Positions 1 through 8,300 of a stretch of DNA of 64,000 nucleotides are shown here, piece by piece; within the stretch, counting starts at the first letter, position 1, and each line of letters opens with the position of its first letter. The stretch is taken from the NCBI RefSeq assembly GCF_029338355.1, contig NZ_CP119802.1:62001-126000 (forward strand), written 5' to 3'. Both the position numbers and the translations under genes were made by a program. This DNA comes from Halosegnis marinus (GTDB taxonomy: Archaea; Halobacteriota; Halobacteria; Halobacteriales; Haloarculaceae). The notes under the pieces were generated by a model, which searched no databases, was not told the DNA's origin, and worked only from the letters and a program-made list of their open reading frames with translations.

Positions 1-374
1 TCGCGCGCCTCGCCGGCGTGGACCACCTCCACACCGGGACGGCCGGCTTCGGGAAACTGGCGAACGAGGACACCGTCGGCATCAACGCGTGGCTCCGTTC
101 GGACCTCCACGGCCTCGCCGACGTGCTGCCCGTCGCCTCCGGCGGCCTCCACCCCGGCATCGTGGACAGCGTGCTGGACGAGACGGGCGGCGACGTGATG
201 ATACAGGCCGGCGGCGGCATCCACGGCCACCCGGACGGGACCCGCGCCGGCGCGGAGGCGTTCCGCGCGGCCGCCGAGGCGTGGGTCGAGGGCGAGTCGC
301 CCGACGAGCGCGCCGAGGAGGTCCCGGCGCTCCGCGTCGCGCTCGACAAGTGGGGAACCGAAACCCCGCGATAG
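1..374 (+). CDS. rbcL: Type III RuBisCO large subunit, C-terminal part
   Basis: The reading frame is open from the window edge to a TAG at 372-374, so the N-terminal two-thirds lie outside. The visible part has C-terminal RuBisCO signatures: GVDHLHTGT, VASGGLHPG and GGGIHGHPDG, the last two contributing phosphate-binding glycines and loop residues of the barrel. In archaea this enzyme carboxylates ribulose-1,5-bisphosphate made from nucleosides rather than running a Calvin cycle. The type III assignment rests on the archaeal context. The active-site lysine and loop 6 are not in view. Confidence 0.9.
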   Translation, partial: ARLAGVDHLHTGTAGFGKLANEDTVGINAWLRSDLHGLADVLPVASGGLHPGIVDSVLDETGGDVMIQAGGGIHGHPDGTRAGAEAFRAAAEAWVEGESPDERAEEVPALRVALDKWGTETPR

Positions 375-381
375 ACCGGAC

Positions 382-2160
382 TCAGTCGTCGGCGGGCGCG
401 GCCGCGCCGTCGAGGACGCCCGGGTCCACGCTCGCGTACCGGGCCAGCGCGTCGAAGTGCTCGTCGCCGAACCGCCCGCCCGACGCGATGCCGCGCGTCC
501 CGTCCGCGCGCAGGTGCTCGTCGACGAACAGTTCCGCGACGAGCGCCTTCCGCGCGTCGCCGTTTCCGAGTTCCGTGTCGGCCTCGCTCACGAGCAGGGC
601 GGCCGCGACCACGTCGTAGATGAGGTCGGCCAGTTCCTTCGCGTGGTACTGCGCGTAGTCGGCGTCCTCGGTCGCGAGCGTCCCGAGCGCCGTCTGCAGG
701 TCGCGGAACGACCCCCGTACCTCGTCGGCGAGCGCGGCGAGCGCGTCGTGTTCGACGGCGAGCAGGTCCTCGACGAACGGGAACAGCGCCTCGTGGGCGG
801 CCTCGCGGTTCAACACGCGCAACACGTCGAGCGAGATGACGTTCGACGCGCCCTCCCAGATGGGGAGCACCTGCGTGTCGCGCAGCAGGCGCGGCGTCGT
901 CGCGTCGCGCACGTAGCCGTTGCCGCCGAGCACCTCCATGCAGTAGGAGGCGACCGAGACCGAGTCGCGGGCCGTCCGGTACTTGGCGACGGGGACGAGC
1001 AGGCGGAACAGCTTGAACGCGTCCGAGTCGGGCCCGGCGTCCCCGCGTTTCCATTCGTCGTACTGTCGCGCGGCCTCGAAGGAGAACGCCGCCGCGGCCT
1101 CGTACTCGACCGTGAGTTCCGCGAGGTCGCGGCGCATCAGCGCGTGCTCGTCCAGTCGCTTGCCGAACGCCTCGCGGTCGGCCGCGCGGACCTTCGCCTC
1201 CAGCAGGGCGCGGCCCATCACGCCGAGCGCGCCGGTCGCGTTCGTCAGCCGCTCGTAGTTCATCATCTCCGCCATGAGCTTGAACCCGGCCCCCTCCTCG
1301 CCGACGAGGTAGCCGGTCGCGCCGCGGTACTCGATCTCGCCCGTCGGCACGGAGAGCGTCCCGAGTTTGTCCTTCAGCCGCCGGAACAGCGCGTCGTTGC
1401 GCTCGCCGTCGACCTCGCGCGGGACGAGGAACAGCGACAGCCCGGCCGTGCCCTCCGGCGCGTCGGGCGTGCGCGCGAGCACGAGCGCCCCCTGCGCGTC
1501 GATGTTCGAGCAGAACCACTTCTCGCCGTGGAGCGCGTAGGTGCCGTCCTCCCGCGGCTCCGCCCGGACCTCGTTGGTCCCCACGTCGGAGCCGCCCTGC
1601 TTCTCGGTGAGGAACATCGCGCCCTCGATGTGGTCGTCGTAGTCGGCGCTCGTCAGCCGGCGGAAGTACTCGCCCAGCACGGGGTCGTCCGTCTCGTCAG
1701 CCGCTTCGAGCGCGACGGCCGCGCCCGTCGTCATCGACGCGGGGCAGGTGAACCCCACGTCCGCATAGGAGAGCAGCGCCTGCATGAACAGCGTGTGCGT
1801 GAAGCCGGCGCGCTCCTCGCGGCCCGGCGGGGCGTGGAAGGCGTCGTGAGTCAGCCGGAACTCGTCGTAGGCGACGCGCTCGTTCTCGAACTGGTCGGGG
1901 TGGTACTCCACCTCGTTTACGACCTCGCCGTCGGCGTCGTAGGTGTGGAGTTCGGGCGGGTGGCGGTCGATACGGTCCGAGCGGTCGGCGAACCCGTGCC
2001 CGACGGCGTCGCCGAACGCCGAGAGCGTGTCGAGCGACCACTCGCGCTCGCCCTCGGGGAGCACCCGCCGCGCCTCGTACCGGAGAGTCGGGTCGAGCGT
2101 CCAGTAGTTGCAGTCGCGGCCCGCGTCGAGCCGGCCGTAATCGACAGGGTCGGAGGACAT
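382..2160 (-). CDS. Acyl-CoA dehydrogenase, AidB-like subfamily
   Basis: A 592-aa FAD-dependent acyl-CoA dehydrogenase, clearly longer than the usual ~380 aa. Two motifs point to the AidB-like branch: FLTEKQGGSDVGTNEV in the flavin-contacting middle domain, and LPIWEGASNVISLDVLRVL near residue 450, which is the C-terminal helical-domain signature. The last ~130 residues form an extra helical, acidic tail. It probably oxidises an acyl-CoA thioester, but AidB itself is known mainly for DNA-damage-related roles, so the substrate is open. The gene is convergent with the RuBisCO gene and leaves only 7 bp between stop codons. Confidence 0.88.
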   Translation of the reverse strand: MSSDPVDYGRLDAGRDCNYWTLDPTLRYEARRVLPEGEREWSLDTLSAFGDAVGHGFADRSDRIDRHPPELHTYDADGEVVNEVEYHPDQFENERVAYDEFRLTHDAFHAPPGREERAGFTHTLFMQALLSYADVGFTCPASMTTGAAVALEAADETDDPVLGEYFRRLTSADYDDHIEGAMFLTEKQGGSDVGTNEVRAEPREDGTYALHGEKWFCSNIDAQGALVLARTPDAPEGTAGLSLFLVPREVDGERNDALFRRLKDKLGTLSVPTGEIEYRGATGYLVGEEGAGFKLMAEMMNYERLTNATGALGVMGRALLEAKVRAADREAFGKRLDEHALMRRDLAELTVEYEAAAAFSFEAARQYDEWKRGDAGPDSDAFKLFRLLVPVAKYRTARDSVSVASYCMEVLGGNGYVRDATTPRLLRDTQVLPIWEGASNVISLDVLRVLNREAAHEALFPFVEDLLAVEHDALAALADEVRGSFRDLQTALGTLATEDADYAQYHAKELADLIYDVVAAALLVSEADTELGNGDARKALVAELFVDEHLRADGTRGIASGGRFGDEHFDALARYASVDPGVLDGAAAPADD

Positions 2161-2248
2161 ACTACGGGATACGGAGCCGCGGCTATGAACGTTACCACGG
2201 CCGGCGAATAAACGGGCGACAACGGGCGAGGCTGGCGTTCACGGGACA

Positions 2249-2256
2249 TTTATTTA
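2249..2256 (+). promoter_or_regulatory. TATA-like element of the MTH865-family gene
   Basis: TTTATTTA is centred about 29 nt before the ATG at 2282, so the predicted transcript begins within a few bases of the start codon (leaderless or nearly so). It lies in a 121-bp gap between divergent genes. Confidence 0.5.
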
Positions 2257-2281
2257 CGCTCCGACAGTCGGTACGCCCGCT

Positions 2282-2533
2282 ATGGCAGACAAGGAGGAAC
2301 TCCGCGAGCAGATGACGGAAGCGTTCGAGAACGCCGACTACCCCATCAACAGCCCCATGGACCTCGTCCCCGCGCTCCCGAACGGCCCGGGCACGAAGTT
2401 CGAGTCCGGCGACTTCTCGATGACGGCGATGGAGCTCAACACGAAGCTCGGCGGCGGGGACTTCCCGTACGAGTCCGTCGACGCCTTCGTCGACGACGTG
2501 CTGGAGAACCTCGAGAGCCAGGACCTCATCTGA
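2282..2533 (+). CDS. MTH865-like small protein
   Basis: An 83-aa acidic soluble protein that looks like the MTH865 family, an archaeal helical fold of unknown function. Visible hallmarks are an N-terminal helix (EELREQMTEAFENADYPI), a central NGPGTKFESGDFSMTAMEL segment, and a C-terminal FVDDVLENL helix. The ATG at 2282 sits at leaderless distance from a TATA element. No enzymatic motif is seen. It stands alone between divergent and convergent neighbours. Confidence 0.75.
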   Translation: MADKEELREQMTEAFENADYPINSPMDLVPALPNGPGTKFESGDFSMTAMELNTKLGGGDFPYESVDAFVDDVLENLESQDLI

Positions 2534-2550
2534 GGTCGCGTCCCGTCCTT

Positions 2551-3042
2551 TTATACCCGCACCGCGAGCGTCAGCGCCGCGGCCGCCGCGAGCACCCCGA
2601 GCGCGAACAGCCCCCAGTTCGCCAGCGTGTTGTCCGCGCGCGTCAGGGAGACGGTGTACTCGTGGTCCGACAGCGGCCACAGCACCGCGACGCCCGCGGG
2701 CGTGAGGACGTCCCCGAGGACGTGCGACCCGAGCCCCACCATCCCGACGCCGAACGCGAACGCCGCGGATTCGACGGGGCCGCCGAGGGGCGCGTAGCTC
2801 CCCTGTCCGAGCCGCCAGCCGACGGCCCCGAGCGCCCCCGAGACGGCGAGCGCGAACACGAGCGTGTGGGTGATGCCGCGGTGGCTCACGAACGGGAGTC
2901 TGAGGTCGTAGTCCGGCACCGTCGAGAGCGCGAGCACGCCCGCGCCCCCCACGAGCGCGAGCGTCGGCTCCGTCCGCGCGAGCAGGAAGCCGACGGGCGC
3001 GTAGACGAGCAGGGCGACGCCGTAGTGGCCGAGCGCGTACAC
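2551..3042 (-). CDS. Membrane-bound metal-dependent hydrolase (YdjM/LexA-binding family)
   Basis: About 163 aa with four to five hydrophobic segments. The family signature is SHRGITHTLVFAL near the middle, plus SHVLGDVLTPAG and WPLSDHEYTVSL, in which His and Asp residues mark the membrane-associated hydrolase family (PF04307-like). The frame extends much further upstream but would then overlap the divergent gene at 3112. I therefore start at the GTG at 3042 (VYALGHYGVALL), which begins directly with the first membrane helix. Substrate unknown. Confidence 0.75.
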   Translation of the reverse strand: MYALGHYGVALLVYAPVGFLLARTEPTLALVGGAGVLALSTVPDYDLRLPFVSHRGITHTLVFALAVSGALGAVGWRLGQGSYAPLGGPVESAAFAFGVGMVGLGSHVLGDVLTPAGVAVLWPLSDHEYTVSLTRADNTLANWGLFALGVLAAAAALTLAVRV

Positions 3043-3111
3043 GCCGGCTCTGGGTCGCCTCGGGGGATAAGTGTCGGGAACAGTCAAGGGGTTCGCGGGG
3101 GACGGGGACGT

Positions 3112-3687
3112 ATGACCGAGCCGATGCGGCGCTTCGAGACGCCCGACGTGGAGGACCTGCCCGAGGACATCCGCGAGCGAATCGCCGAGGAGACGGAGCA
3201 GGCCGGCTTCACGCCGAACGTCTTCCCGGCGTTCGCCTACAAGCCGAGCCACTTCCGCGCCTTCTTCGACTACCACGACGCGCTGGTCGAGGACACCTCG
3301 CTCGAACGCGCCGAGATAGAGATGCTCATCGTCACGGTGTCGGGCATCAACGACTGCCTCTACTGCGTCGTCGCGCACGGCGCGCTCGTGCGCATCTACG
3401 CGAAGGACCCGAAGCTCGCCGACCAGCTGGCGACGAACCACCGGAGCGCCGACCTCTCCGACCGCCACCGCGCGATGCTCGACTTCGCCGAACTCGTCAC
3501 CGCCGAGCCGGGACAGGTGGACGACGCGGCCGTGCAGGCGCTGAAGGAGGCCGGCTTCACCGACGAGCAGGTGTGGGACGTGACGAGCGTCGTCTCGTAC
3601 TACAACCTCTCGAACCGGATGGCGTCGGTCGCGGACATGCGACCCAACGACGAGTTCTACACGCTGGGCCGGGAGCCGCGGGAGTAG
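3112..3687 (+). CDS. Peroxidase-related protein, AhpD/CMD family
   Basis: A 191-aa carboxymuconolactone-decarboxylase/AhpD-like protein. The redox motif Cys82-x-x-Cys85 followed by His89 (CLYCVVAHG) matches the catalytic CxxCxxxH of alkylhydroperoxidase D. This subfamily is usually annotated as peroxidase-related enzyme. It probably reduces peroxides with a thiol partner. The ATG at 3112 follows a purine-rich stretch. A second Met four residues in is a possible alternative start. Confidence 0.82.
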   Translation: MTEPMRRFETPDVEDLPEDIRERIAEETEQAGFTPNVFPAFAYKPSHFRAFFDYHDALVEDTSLERAEIEMLIVTVSGINDCLYCVVAHGALVRIYAKDPKLADQLATNHRSADLSDRHRAMLDFAELVTAEPGQVDDAAVQALKEAGFTDEQVWDVTSVVSYYNLSNRMASVADMRPNDEFYTLGREPRE

Positions 3688-4353
3688 CTACGCGGCCGCC
3701 TCGCGCGGGTCCTGCATGCCGCCCTTCACGCCGACGTGGACGAGCGCGACGTTCAGCGGGTAGGCGACGAGCAGACCGACCGTGAGCGAGAACACCAGCC
3801 CGGACCAGAACAGCGGCTCCGTGATGGCCGCCTCGCCCGCGACGACGATGTCCGTCCCGATGGCGGTAACCTCCATCACGGTAATCGACGGCGTCTCGGA
3901 GTAGAACGCGTCCGCGACGGCCGTCCGCAGGTCCTCGCCCTCCTGTACGAGCGGGCCGACGGTGAGCGCGAAGCCGGCGAGGTACGCGCAGGCGAAGGTG
4001 ACCGCCGCGACGGAGAGCGTCGGCAGGTCGAGCAGGCCGGCGGCGACGACGACCCCGACCACCTCGCCCGCCCCACAGCCGGAGTAGCAGTGCGCCACGG
4101 AGCGGAAGCCCCGTCGCCACACCGTGTCCTCGGGGATGGACGGCCGCCCGCTGTAGTAGTAGACCGCGAGGCCGAGCGGCCCCGAGTAGAGGACGGTGAG
4201 CGTCCAGACGAACTTCATCAGCGGCGCGATGCCGACGTTGTTCGCGCGGATGTCGTAGACGACGACGGCGAGCGAGGCCGCGACGACCACGGCCCACGCG
4301 GCGAGCAGCCGCGGGTCAGTCAACAGCGACTGGAGCGTCTCGACGGGGGGCAT
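3688..4353 (-). CDS. DUF4396 membrane protein
   Basis: A 221-aa integral membrane protein with about six hydrophobic segments and a conserved HCYSGCGAGEVVG motif at the start of the central part, typical of DUF4396. The Cys-rich motif suggests metal or thiol chemistry, but no function is established. It is divergent from the Lrp-TRASH regulator and CopA genes; candidate operator repeats lie in the shared upstream region. The ATG at 4353 is chosen because it precedes the first membrane helix; the longer frame would run into the operator region. Confidence 0.7.
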   Translation of the reverse strand: MPPVETLQSLLTDPRLLAAWAVVVAASLAVVVYDIRANNVGIAPLMKFVWTLTVLYSGPLGLAVYYYSGRPSIPEDTVWRRGFRSVAHCYSGCGAGEVVGVVVAAGLLDLPTLSVAAVTFACAYLAGFALTVGPLVQEGEDLRTAVADAFYSETPSITVMEVTAIGTDIVVAGEAAITEPLFWSGLVFSLTVGLLVAYPLNVALVHVGVKGGMQDPREAAA

Positions 4354-4421
4354 GGGAGACGATACTCGCGACCGATTCAAGCCGTTTGGGGGTCGGGGAC
4401 GGAAGCGAAGCACGCGACCGA

Positions 4422-4444
4422 CTTCGGGATCCGAAGCGGTTCGG
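4422..4444. promoter_or_regulatory. Candidate operator: three CCGAA-type half-sites
   Basis: CTTCGG-GAT-CCGAAG is a perfect 6+6 inverted repeat at 4422-4436. A third half-site, TTCGG at 4440-4444, forms an overlapping CCGAA-N4-TTCGG repeat. It lies between the divergent DUF4396 gene and the metal-sensing regulator. The same half-site forms a palindrome upstream of copA at 5114-5127, so a common metal-responsive regulator is plausible. Confidence 0.45.
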
Positions 4445-4511
4445 GCCGTTCACACCCGTTTCGCGCGTCCCGCGGGGGAAGCGACTTGCCGCTCGGGGTT
4501 CGAGCGGACGT

Positions 4512-5102
4512 ATGCGAGACCTCGACGAGACGGACCTCGACATCCTCTCGATGCTGACGGAGGACGCGCGCCGCTCGTACAGCAGTATCGGCGAGGCCGT
4601 CGGCCTCTCCGGGCCGGCCGTCTCCGACCGCGTGACCCGGCTGCGCGAGACAGGCGTCATCGACCGCTTCACGGTGGACGTGAACCGGGAGGCCGTCGAG
4701 GCCGGCGTCCCGGTCTTCGTCCGGGTGGACCCCGGCCGCGACGGCACCGAGGCGGTCCGCGATCGCGTCGCCGCCGAGGAAGCCGTCGAACACCTGTTCG
4801 TCACGGCCGACGGCGGCGTCTGGTTCGCCGGGCGCACCGACGCCCGCGACGCCCGCGGGTGGGTCGAGTCGCTGCTTTCGGACGCGCCCGACGCCGACTA
4901 CACCGTCACCCTGCTCGACGAGGTCGCGTGGTCGCCGACCTTCGACGGCACCGGGTTCGCGCTGTCGTGTGCCGAGTGCGGCAACACCGTGGACGCGGAG
5001 GGCGAGTCCGTCCGCCTCGGCGACGACGCCTACCACTTCTGCTGTTCCTCCTGTCGCTCCCGGTTCGAGGAGCGCTACCGGGAGTTGGAGTCCGGCGCGT
5101 AG
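4512..5102 (+). CDS. Lrp/AsnC-type regulator with C-terminal TRASH metal-binding domain
   Basis: A 196-aa transcription factor. Residues 1-60 are an AsnC-type winged helix (DLDETDLDILSMLTEDAR ... VTRLRETGVIDRF). An effector-like alpha/beta region follows, then a TRASH-type metal site with Cys153, Cys156, Cys177, Cys178 and Cys181 (CAEC ... CCSSC). TRASH modules sense copper or other soft metals. The copper ATPase lies 87 bp downstream on the same strand, so it very likely controls copper export. The candidate operator upstream of its own gene suggests autoregulation. Confidence 0.87.
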   Translation: MRDLDETDLDILSMLTEDARRSYSSIGEAVGLSGPAVSDRVTRLRETGVIDRFTVDVNREAVEAGVPVFVRVDPGRDGTEAVRDRVAAEEAVEHLFVTADGGVWFAGRTDARDARGWVESLLSDAPDADYTVTLLDEVAWSPTFDGTGFALSCAECGNTVDAEGESVRLGDDAYHFCCSSCRSRFEERYRELESGA

Positions 5103-5113
5103 CCGCCTTCGAT

Positions 5114-5127
5114 TCCGAAGTTTCGGA
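5114..5127. promoter_or_regulatory. Candidate operator upstream of copA
   Basis: TCCGAA-GT-TTCGGA is a perfect 6+6 inverted repeat. It ends about 35 nt before a TATA-like CTAAAC (5163-5168), itself about 25 nt from the copA ATG. The spacing would suit an activator or a roadblock repressor site. It shares the TCCGAAG half-site with the repeat at 4422-4436. Confidence 0.5.
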
Positions 5128-5189
5128 CCCGTTCGACCACGGCTCCCGAAGGAGTAAACCGCCTAAACGAGGAACCCCTCTCTAGAGAC

Positions 5190-7757
5190 ATGAGCACCGT
5201 AACCGTCCGCCTCGACGTCGGGGGGATGTCCTGTGCCAACTGCTCCGCGACGGTGGAGGAGGCGCTGGACTCGCTCGACGGCGTTGAGGCGGCGAACGTC
5301 AACTACGCGACCGACGAGGGGACGGTCGAGTACGACCCGGAGCGCGTCTCGCTCGCGGCGATACGCGACGCCGTCGCGGACGCGGGCTACAGTCTCGTCA
5401 CGGATTCCGTGACCGTCTCCGTGACGGACATGACCTGCGCGAACTGCGCAACGACCGTCGAGGAGGCCGTCGCCGGCGTTCCCGGCGTCGTCGAGGCCGA
5501 CGCGAACTTCGCCACCGACGAGGCGCGCGTCGTCTACGTCCCCAGCGCTACGGACCGCGACGCGCTGTACGCGGCCATCGAGGACGCGGGCTACACGCCC
5601 GTCCGCGAGGACGACGGCGACGACGGGAGCGGCGAGAGCGCCGCGGACGCGGCCCGCCGCGAGGAGATACAGCGCCAGCGGCAGCTGACTGCGTTCGGGG
5701 CGCTGCTGTCGCTCCCCCTGCTGGGGATGCTCGCCGCCCACCTGTTCGCGCCCGGACTGCTCCCCGAGACCGTGCCGGGCACGTCGCTCCCGTTCGGCTG
5801 GGTCGCGTTCGCGCTCGCGACGCCCGTGCAGGTCGTCCTCGGTCGGCCCTTCTACGCGAACTCGCTGAAGGCGATACGCAACGGCCGCGCGAACATGGAC
5901 GTCCTCATCGCGCTCGGTTCGACGACGGCGTACGGCTACTCCGTCGTCGCGCTGCTCGATCTGCTCCCGACGACGGGGCTGTACTTCGACACGGCCGCGC
6001 TCATCCTGACGTTCATCACGATGGGCAACTGGCTGGAGGCCCGCTCGAAGGGGCAGGCCGGCGAGGCGCTCCGACACCTGCTGGAGATGGAGGTCGACGA
6101 GGCTACCCGCCTGCACGAGGACGGCACCGAGGAGACGGTGCCGCGCGACGAGATAGCGGTCGGCGACCGGCTGAAGGTCCGCCCCGGCGAGAAGATACCG
6201 ACCGACGGCGTCGTCGTGGAGGGCTCCTCGGCCGTCGACGAGTCGATGGTCACCGGGGAGTCCGTCCCCGTCTCGAAGGCGGAGGGCGACGAGGTGGTCG
6301 GCTCCACCGTCAACGAGGACGGCGTGCTCGTCGTGGAGGCGACGAAGGTCGGCTCCGAGACGGCCATCCAGCAGATCGTCACGATGGTGAAGGAGGCGCA
6401 GTCGCGCCAGCCGGACATCCAGAACCTCGCGGACCGCATCTCCGCGTACTTCGTCCCCGCGGTCATCGCGAACGCGCTCGCGTGGGGCGCGGTGTGGTAC
6501 CTGTTCCCCGAGGCCCTCGCCGGGTTCGTCGGCGCGCTCCCCGTGTGGGGGCTCGCGGCCGGCGGCCCCGCCGCAGTCGGCGTCTTCGAGTTCTCGGTGC
6601 TCGTGTTCGCCTCGGCCGTGCTCATCGCGTGTCCTTGCGCGCTGGGGCTGGCGACGCCGGCCGCGACGATGGTCGGCACCTCCATCGGCGCGAGCGAGGG
6701 CGTCCTGTTCAAGGGCGGCGACGTGCTCGAACGCGTTCAGGACGCCGACACGGTCGTCTTCGACAAGACCGGCACCCTCACGAAGGGGGAGATGACGCTC
6801 ACCGACGCGGTCGCGCTCGGCCCGGCTCCCGACGGCGGGGCCGTGCTGGAGGGCGAGGCGGAGGACGCGGAGACGCGCCTGCTCCGCCTCGCGGCGACCG
6901 TCGAGAACGGGAGCGAACACCCAATCGGCGAGGCAGTCGTGGCCGGCGCGCGTGAGCGCGGCGTCACTGTCGGCGACGCGACCGGCTTCGAGAACGTCTC
7001 CGGGCGCGGGGTCCGCGCGTTCGTCGACGACGCGGAGGTCCGGGTCGGCAAGCCCGAGTTCGTCGCCGAGACGGGCGCGGACGCCGACGCGGCCGCGGAG
7101 ACGGTCGAGCGCCTCCAGTCGGAGGGGAAGACCGCGATGCTCGTCGCCGCCGACGGCGAACTCGTCGGCGCGCTCGCCGTCGCCGACGAGGTGAAGGAGA
7201 CCTCCGCCGAGGCCGTCGCCGCCCTGCAGGAGCGCGGCGTCGCGGTCCACATGCTCACGGGCGACAACGAGCGGACGGCTCGCGCGGTCGCGGAGCGGGT
7301 CGGCATCCCCGCGGAGAACGTCCGCGCGGAGGTCCTCCCCGACGAGAAGGCCGACGCCGTGGAGTCCATCCAGGCGGACGGCTCGCGCGCGATGATGGTC
7401 GGCGACGGCGTCAACGACGCCCCCGCGCTCGCGGCGGCCTTCGTCGGCGTCGCCATCGGCTCCGGCACGGACGTGGCCATCGAGGCCGCCGACGTGACGC
7501 TGATGCGCTCGGACCCGCTCGACGTGGTGAAGGCGGTCCGCGTCTCGGCCGGGACGCTCTCGAAGATCAAGCAGAACCTCTTCTGGGCGCTCGGCTACAA
7601 CACGGCGATGATTCCGCTGGCCTCGCTCGGCCTGCTCCAGCCAGTGCTCGCCGCGGTGGCGATGGCCTTCTCCAGCGTCTCGGTGCTGGCGAACAGCCTC
7701 GCCTTCCGCCGGTACGACCCGGAGGAGGACTACCGGCTGCTCGGGCGGTTCAGGTAA
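5190..7757 (+). CDS. copA: Copper-translocating P1B-type ATPase
   Basis: An 855-aa heavy-metal P-type ATPase, complete. Two N-terminal HMA domains bind copper (Cys15/Cys18 in GMSCANC and Cys83/Cys86 in DMTCANC). The transmembrane metal site is Cys481-Pro-Cys483, which indicates monovalent Cu/Ag transport. The phosphorylated aspartate is Asp525 in DKTGT, the HP motif is His577-Pro578, and the hinge is GDGVNDAP at Asp739-Asp743. It exports Cu(I) across the cytoplasmic membrane. The TRASH regulator directly upstream and the palindrome at 5114-5127 suggest copper-inducible expression. Confidence 0.97.
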   Translation: MSTVTVRLDVGGMSCANCSATVEEALDSLDGVEAANVNYATDEGTVEYDPERVSLAAIRDAVADAGYSLVTDSVTVSVTDMTCANCATTVEEAVAGVPGVVEADANFATDEARVVYVPSATDRDALYAAIEDAGYTPVREDDGDDGSGESAADAARREEIQRQRQLTAFGALLSLPLLGMLAAHLFAPGLLPETVPGTSLPFGWVAFALATPVQVVLGRPFYANSLKAIRNGRANMDVLIALGSTTAYGYSVVALLDLLPTTGLYFDTAALILTFITMGNWLEARSKGQAGEALRHLLEMEVDEATRLHEDGTEETVPRDEIAVGDRLKVRPGEKIPTDGVVVEGSSAVDESMVTGESVPVSKAEGDEVVGSTVNEDGVLVVEATKVGSETAIQQIVTMVKEAQSRQPDIQNLADRISAYFVPAVIANALAWGAVWYLFPEALAGFVGALPVWGLAAGGPAAVGVFEFSVLVFASAVLIACPCALGLATPAATMVGTSIGASEGVLFKGGDVLERVQDADTVVFDKTGTLTKGEMTLTDAVALGPAPDGGAVLEGEAEDAETRLLRLAATVENGSEHPIGEAVVAGARERGVTVGDATGFENVSGRGVRAFVDDAEVRVGKPEFVAETGADADAAAETVERLQSEGKTAMLVAADGELVGALAVADEVKETSAEAVAALQERGVAVHMLTGDNERTARAVAERVGIPAENVRAEVLPDEKADAVESIQADGSRAMMVGDGVNDAPALAAAFVGVAIGSGTDVAIEAADVTLMRSDPLDVVKAVRVSAGTLSKIKQNLFWALGYNTAMIPLASLGLLQPVLAAVAMAFSSVSVLANSLAFRRYDPEEDYRLLGRFR

Positions 7758-7761
7758 CTCC

Positions 7762-8247
7762 CTACTCTTCCTCGCGTCCCTTCCGTGCCTCTTCATCGCC
7801 CGGCGGTTCGGGCGTCGGCTCCGCGACCCAGTTGTAACACCGGAACTCGCCGGGGTCGCGGTCCCCGGTCAGCATCGCCAGCGGGACGAACCCGCGGCCG
7901 CCGCGCGCGCCGACCGGGTCCGTGTCCGCGTCCTCGACGGTCATCGTCCGCGCCGCGAACCGAACCGTCACGGACAGTTCCCCGCGGTGGTCCGCGTCGG
8001 GGTCGAACGCCAGCGTCGCCTCCCGCGGACCGATGCCGTAGATGCCGCGGTACGAGTCGCCGGCGACCCCGAGGTCGTGGCTCTCGACGGCGTCGGCGAG
8101 GTCACGGAGCCACGCGGCGGCGCGCTCGCCGTCCAGCGGCACCGTCGCGTCGAGCGTTCCGTCGGCGCCCACCCCGTCCTCGGTGTCCAGCGTCGGGTAC
8201 CGCAGGTCGCCCCCGTGCCCGCCGTGTCCGTCCGTGTCGTCGCTCAC
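7762..8247 (-). CDS. Hypothetical acidic protein
   Basis: About 161 aa, starting at GTG 8247 (VSDDTDGHGGHGGDL). No membrane segment or signal peptide. The N-terminus is His/Gly/Asp-rich. The middle (AAAWLRDLADAVE ... TLAFDPDADHRGELSVTVRFAARTM) weakly recalls the beta-strand pattern of haloarchaeal amphi-Trp-type domains, but the diagnostic tryptophans are missing, so I leave it unassigned. It is convergent with copA (4 bp between stops). The His-rich start could bind metal, but that is only a guess. Confidence 0.6.
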   Translation of the reverse strand: MSDDTDGHGGHGGDLRYPTLDTEDGVGADGTLDATVPLDGERAAAWLRDLADAVESHDLGVAGDSYRGIYGIGPREATLAFDPDADHRGELSVTVRFAARTMTVEDADTDPVGARGGRGFVPLAMLTGDRDPGEFRCYNWVAEPTPEPPGDEEARKGREEE

Positions 8248-8300
8248 GGCCGTCCCTGACCGGCGGGCGGCAAAACGGATGCGGTTGCGATTCGCCGGGC

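Noticed and set aside
5163-7796. 877-codon frame antisense to copA
   Set aside because: Low-complexity Arg/Val-rich shadow of copA, with no motifs.
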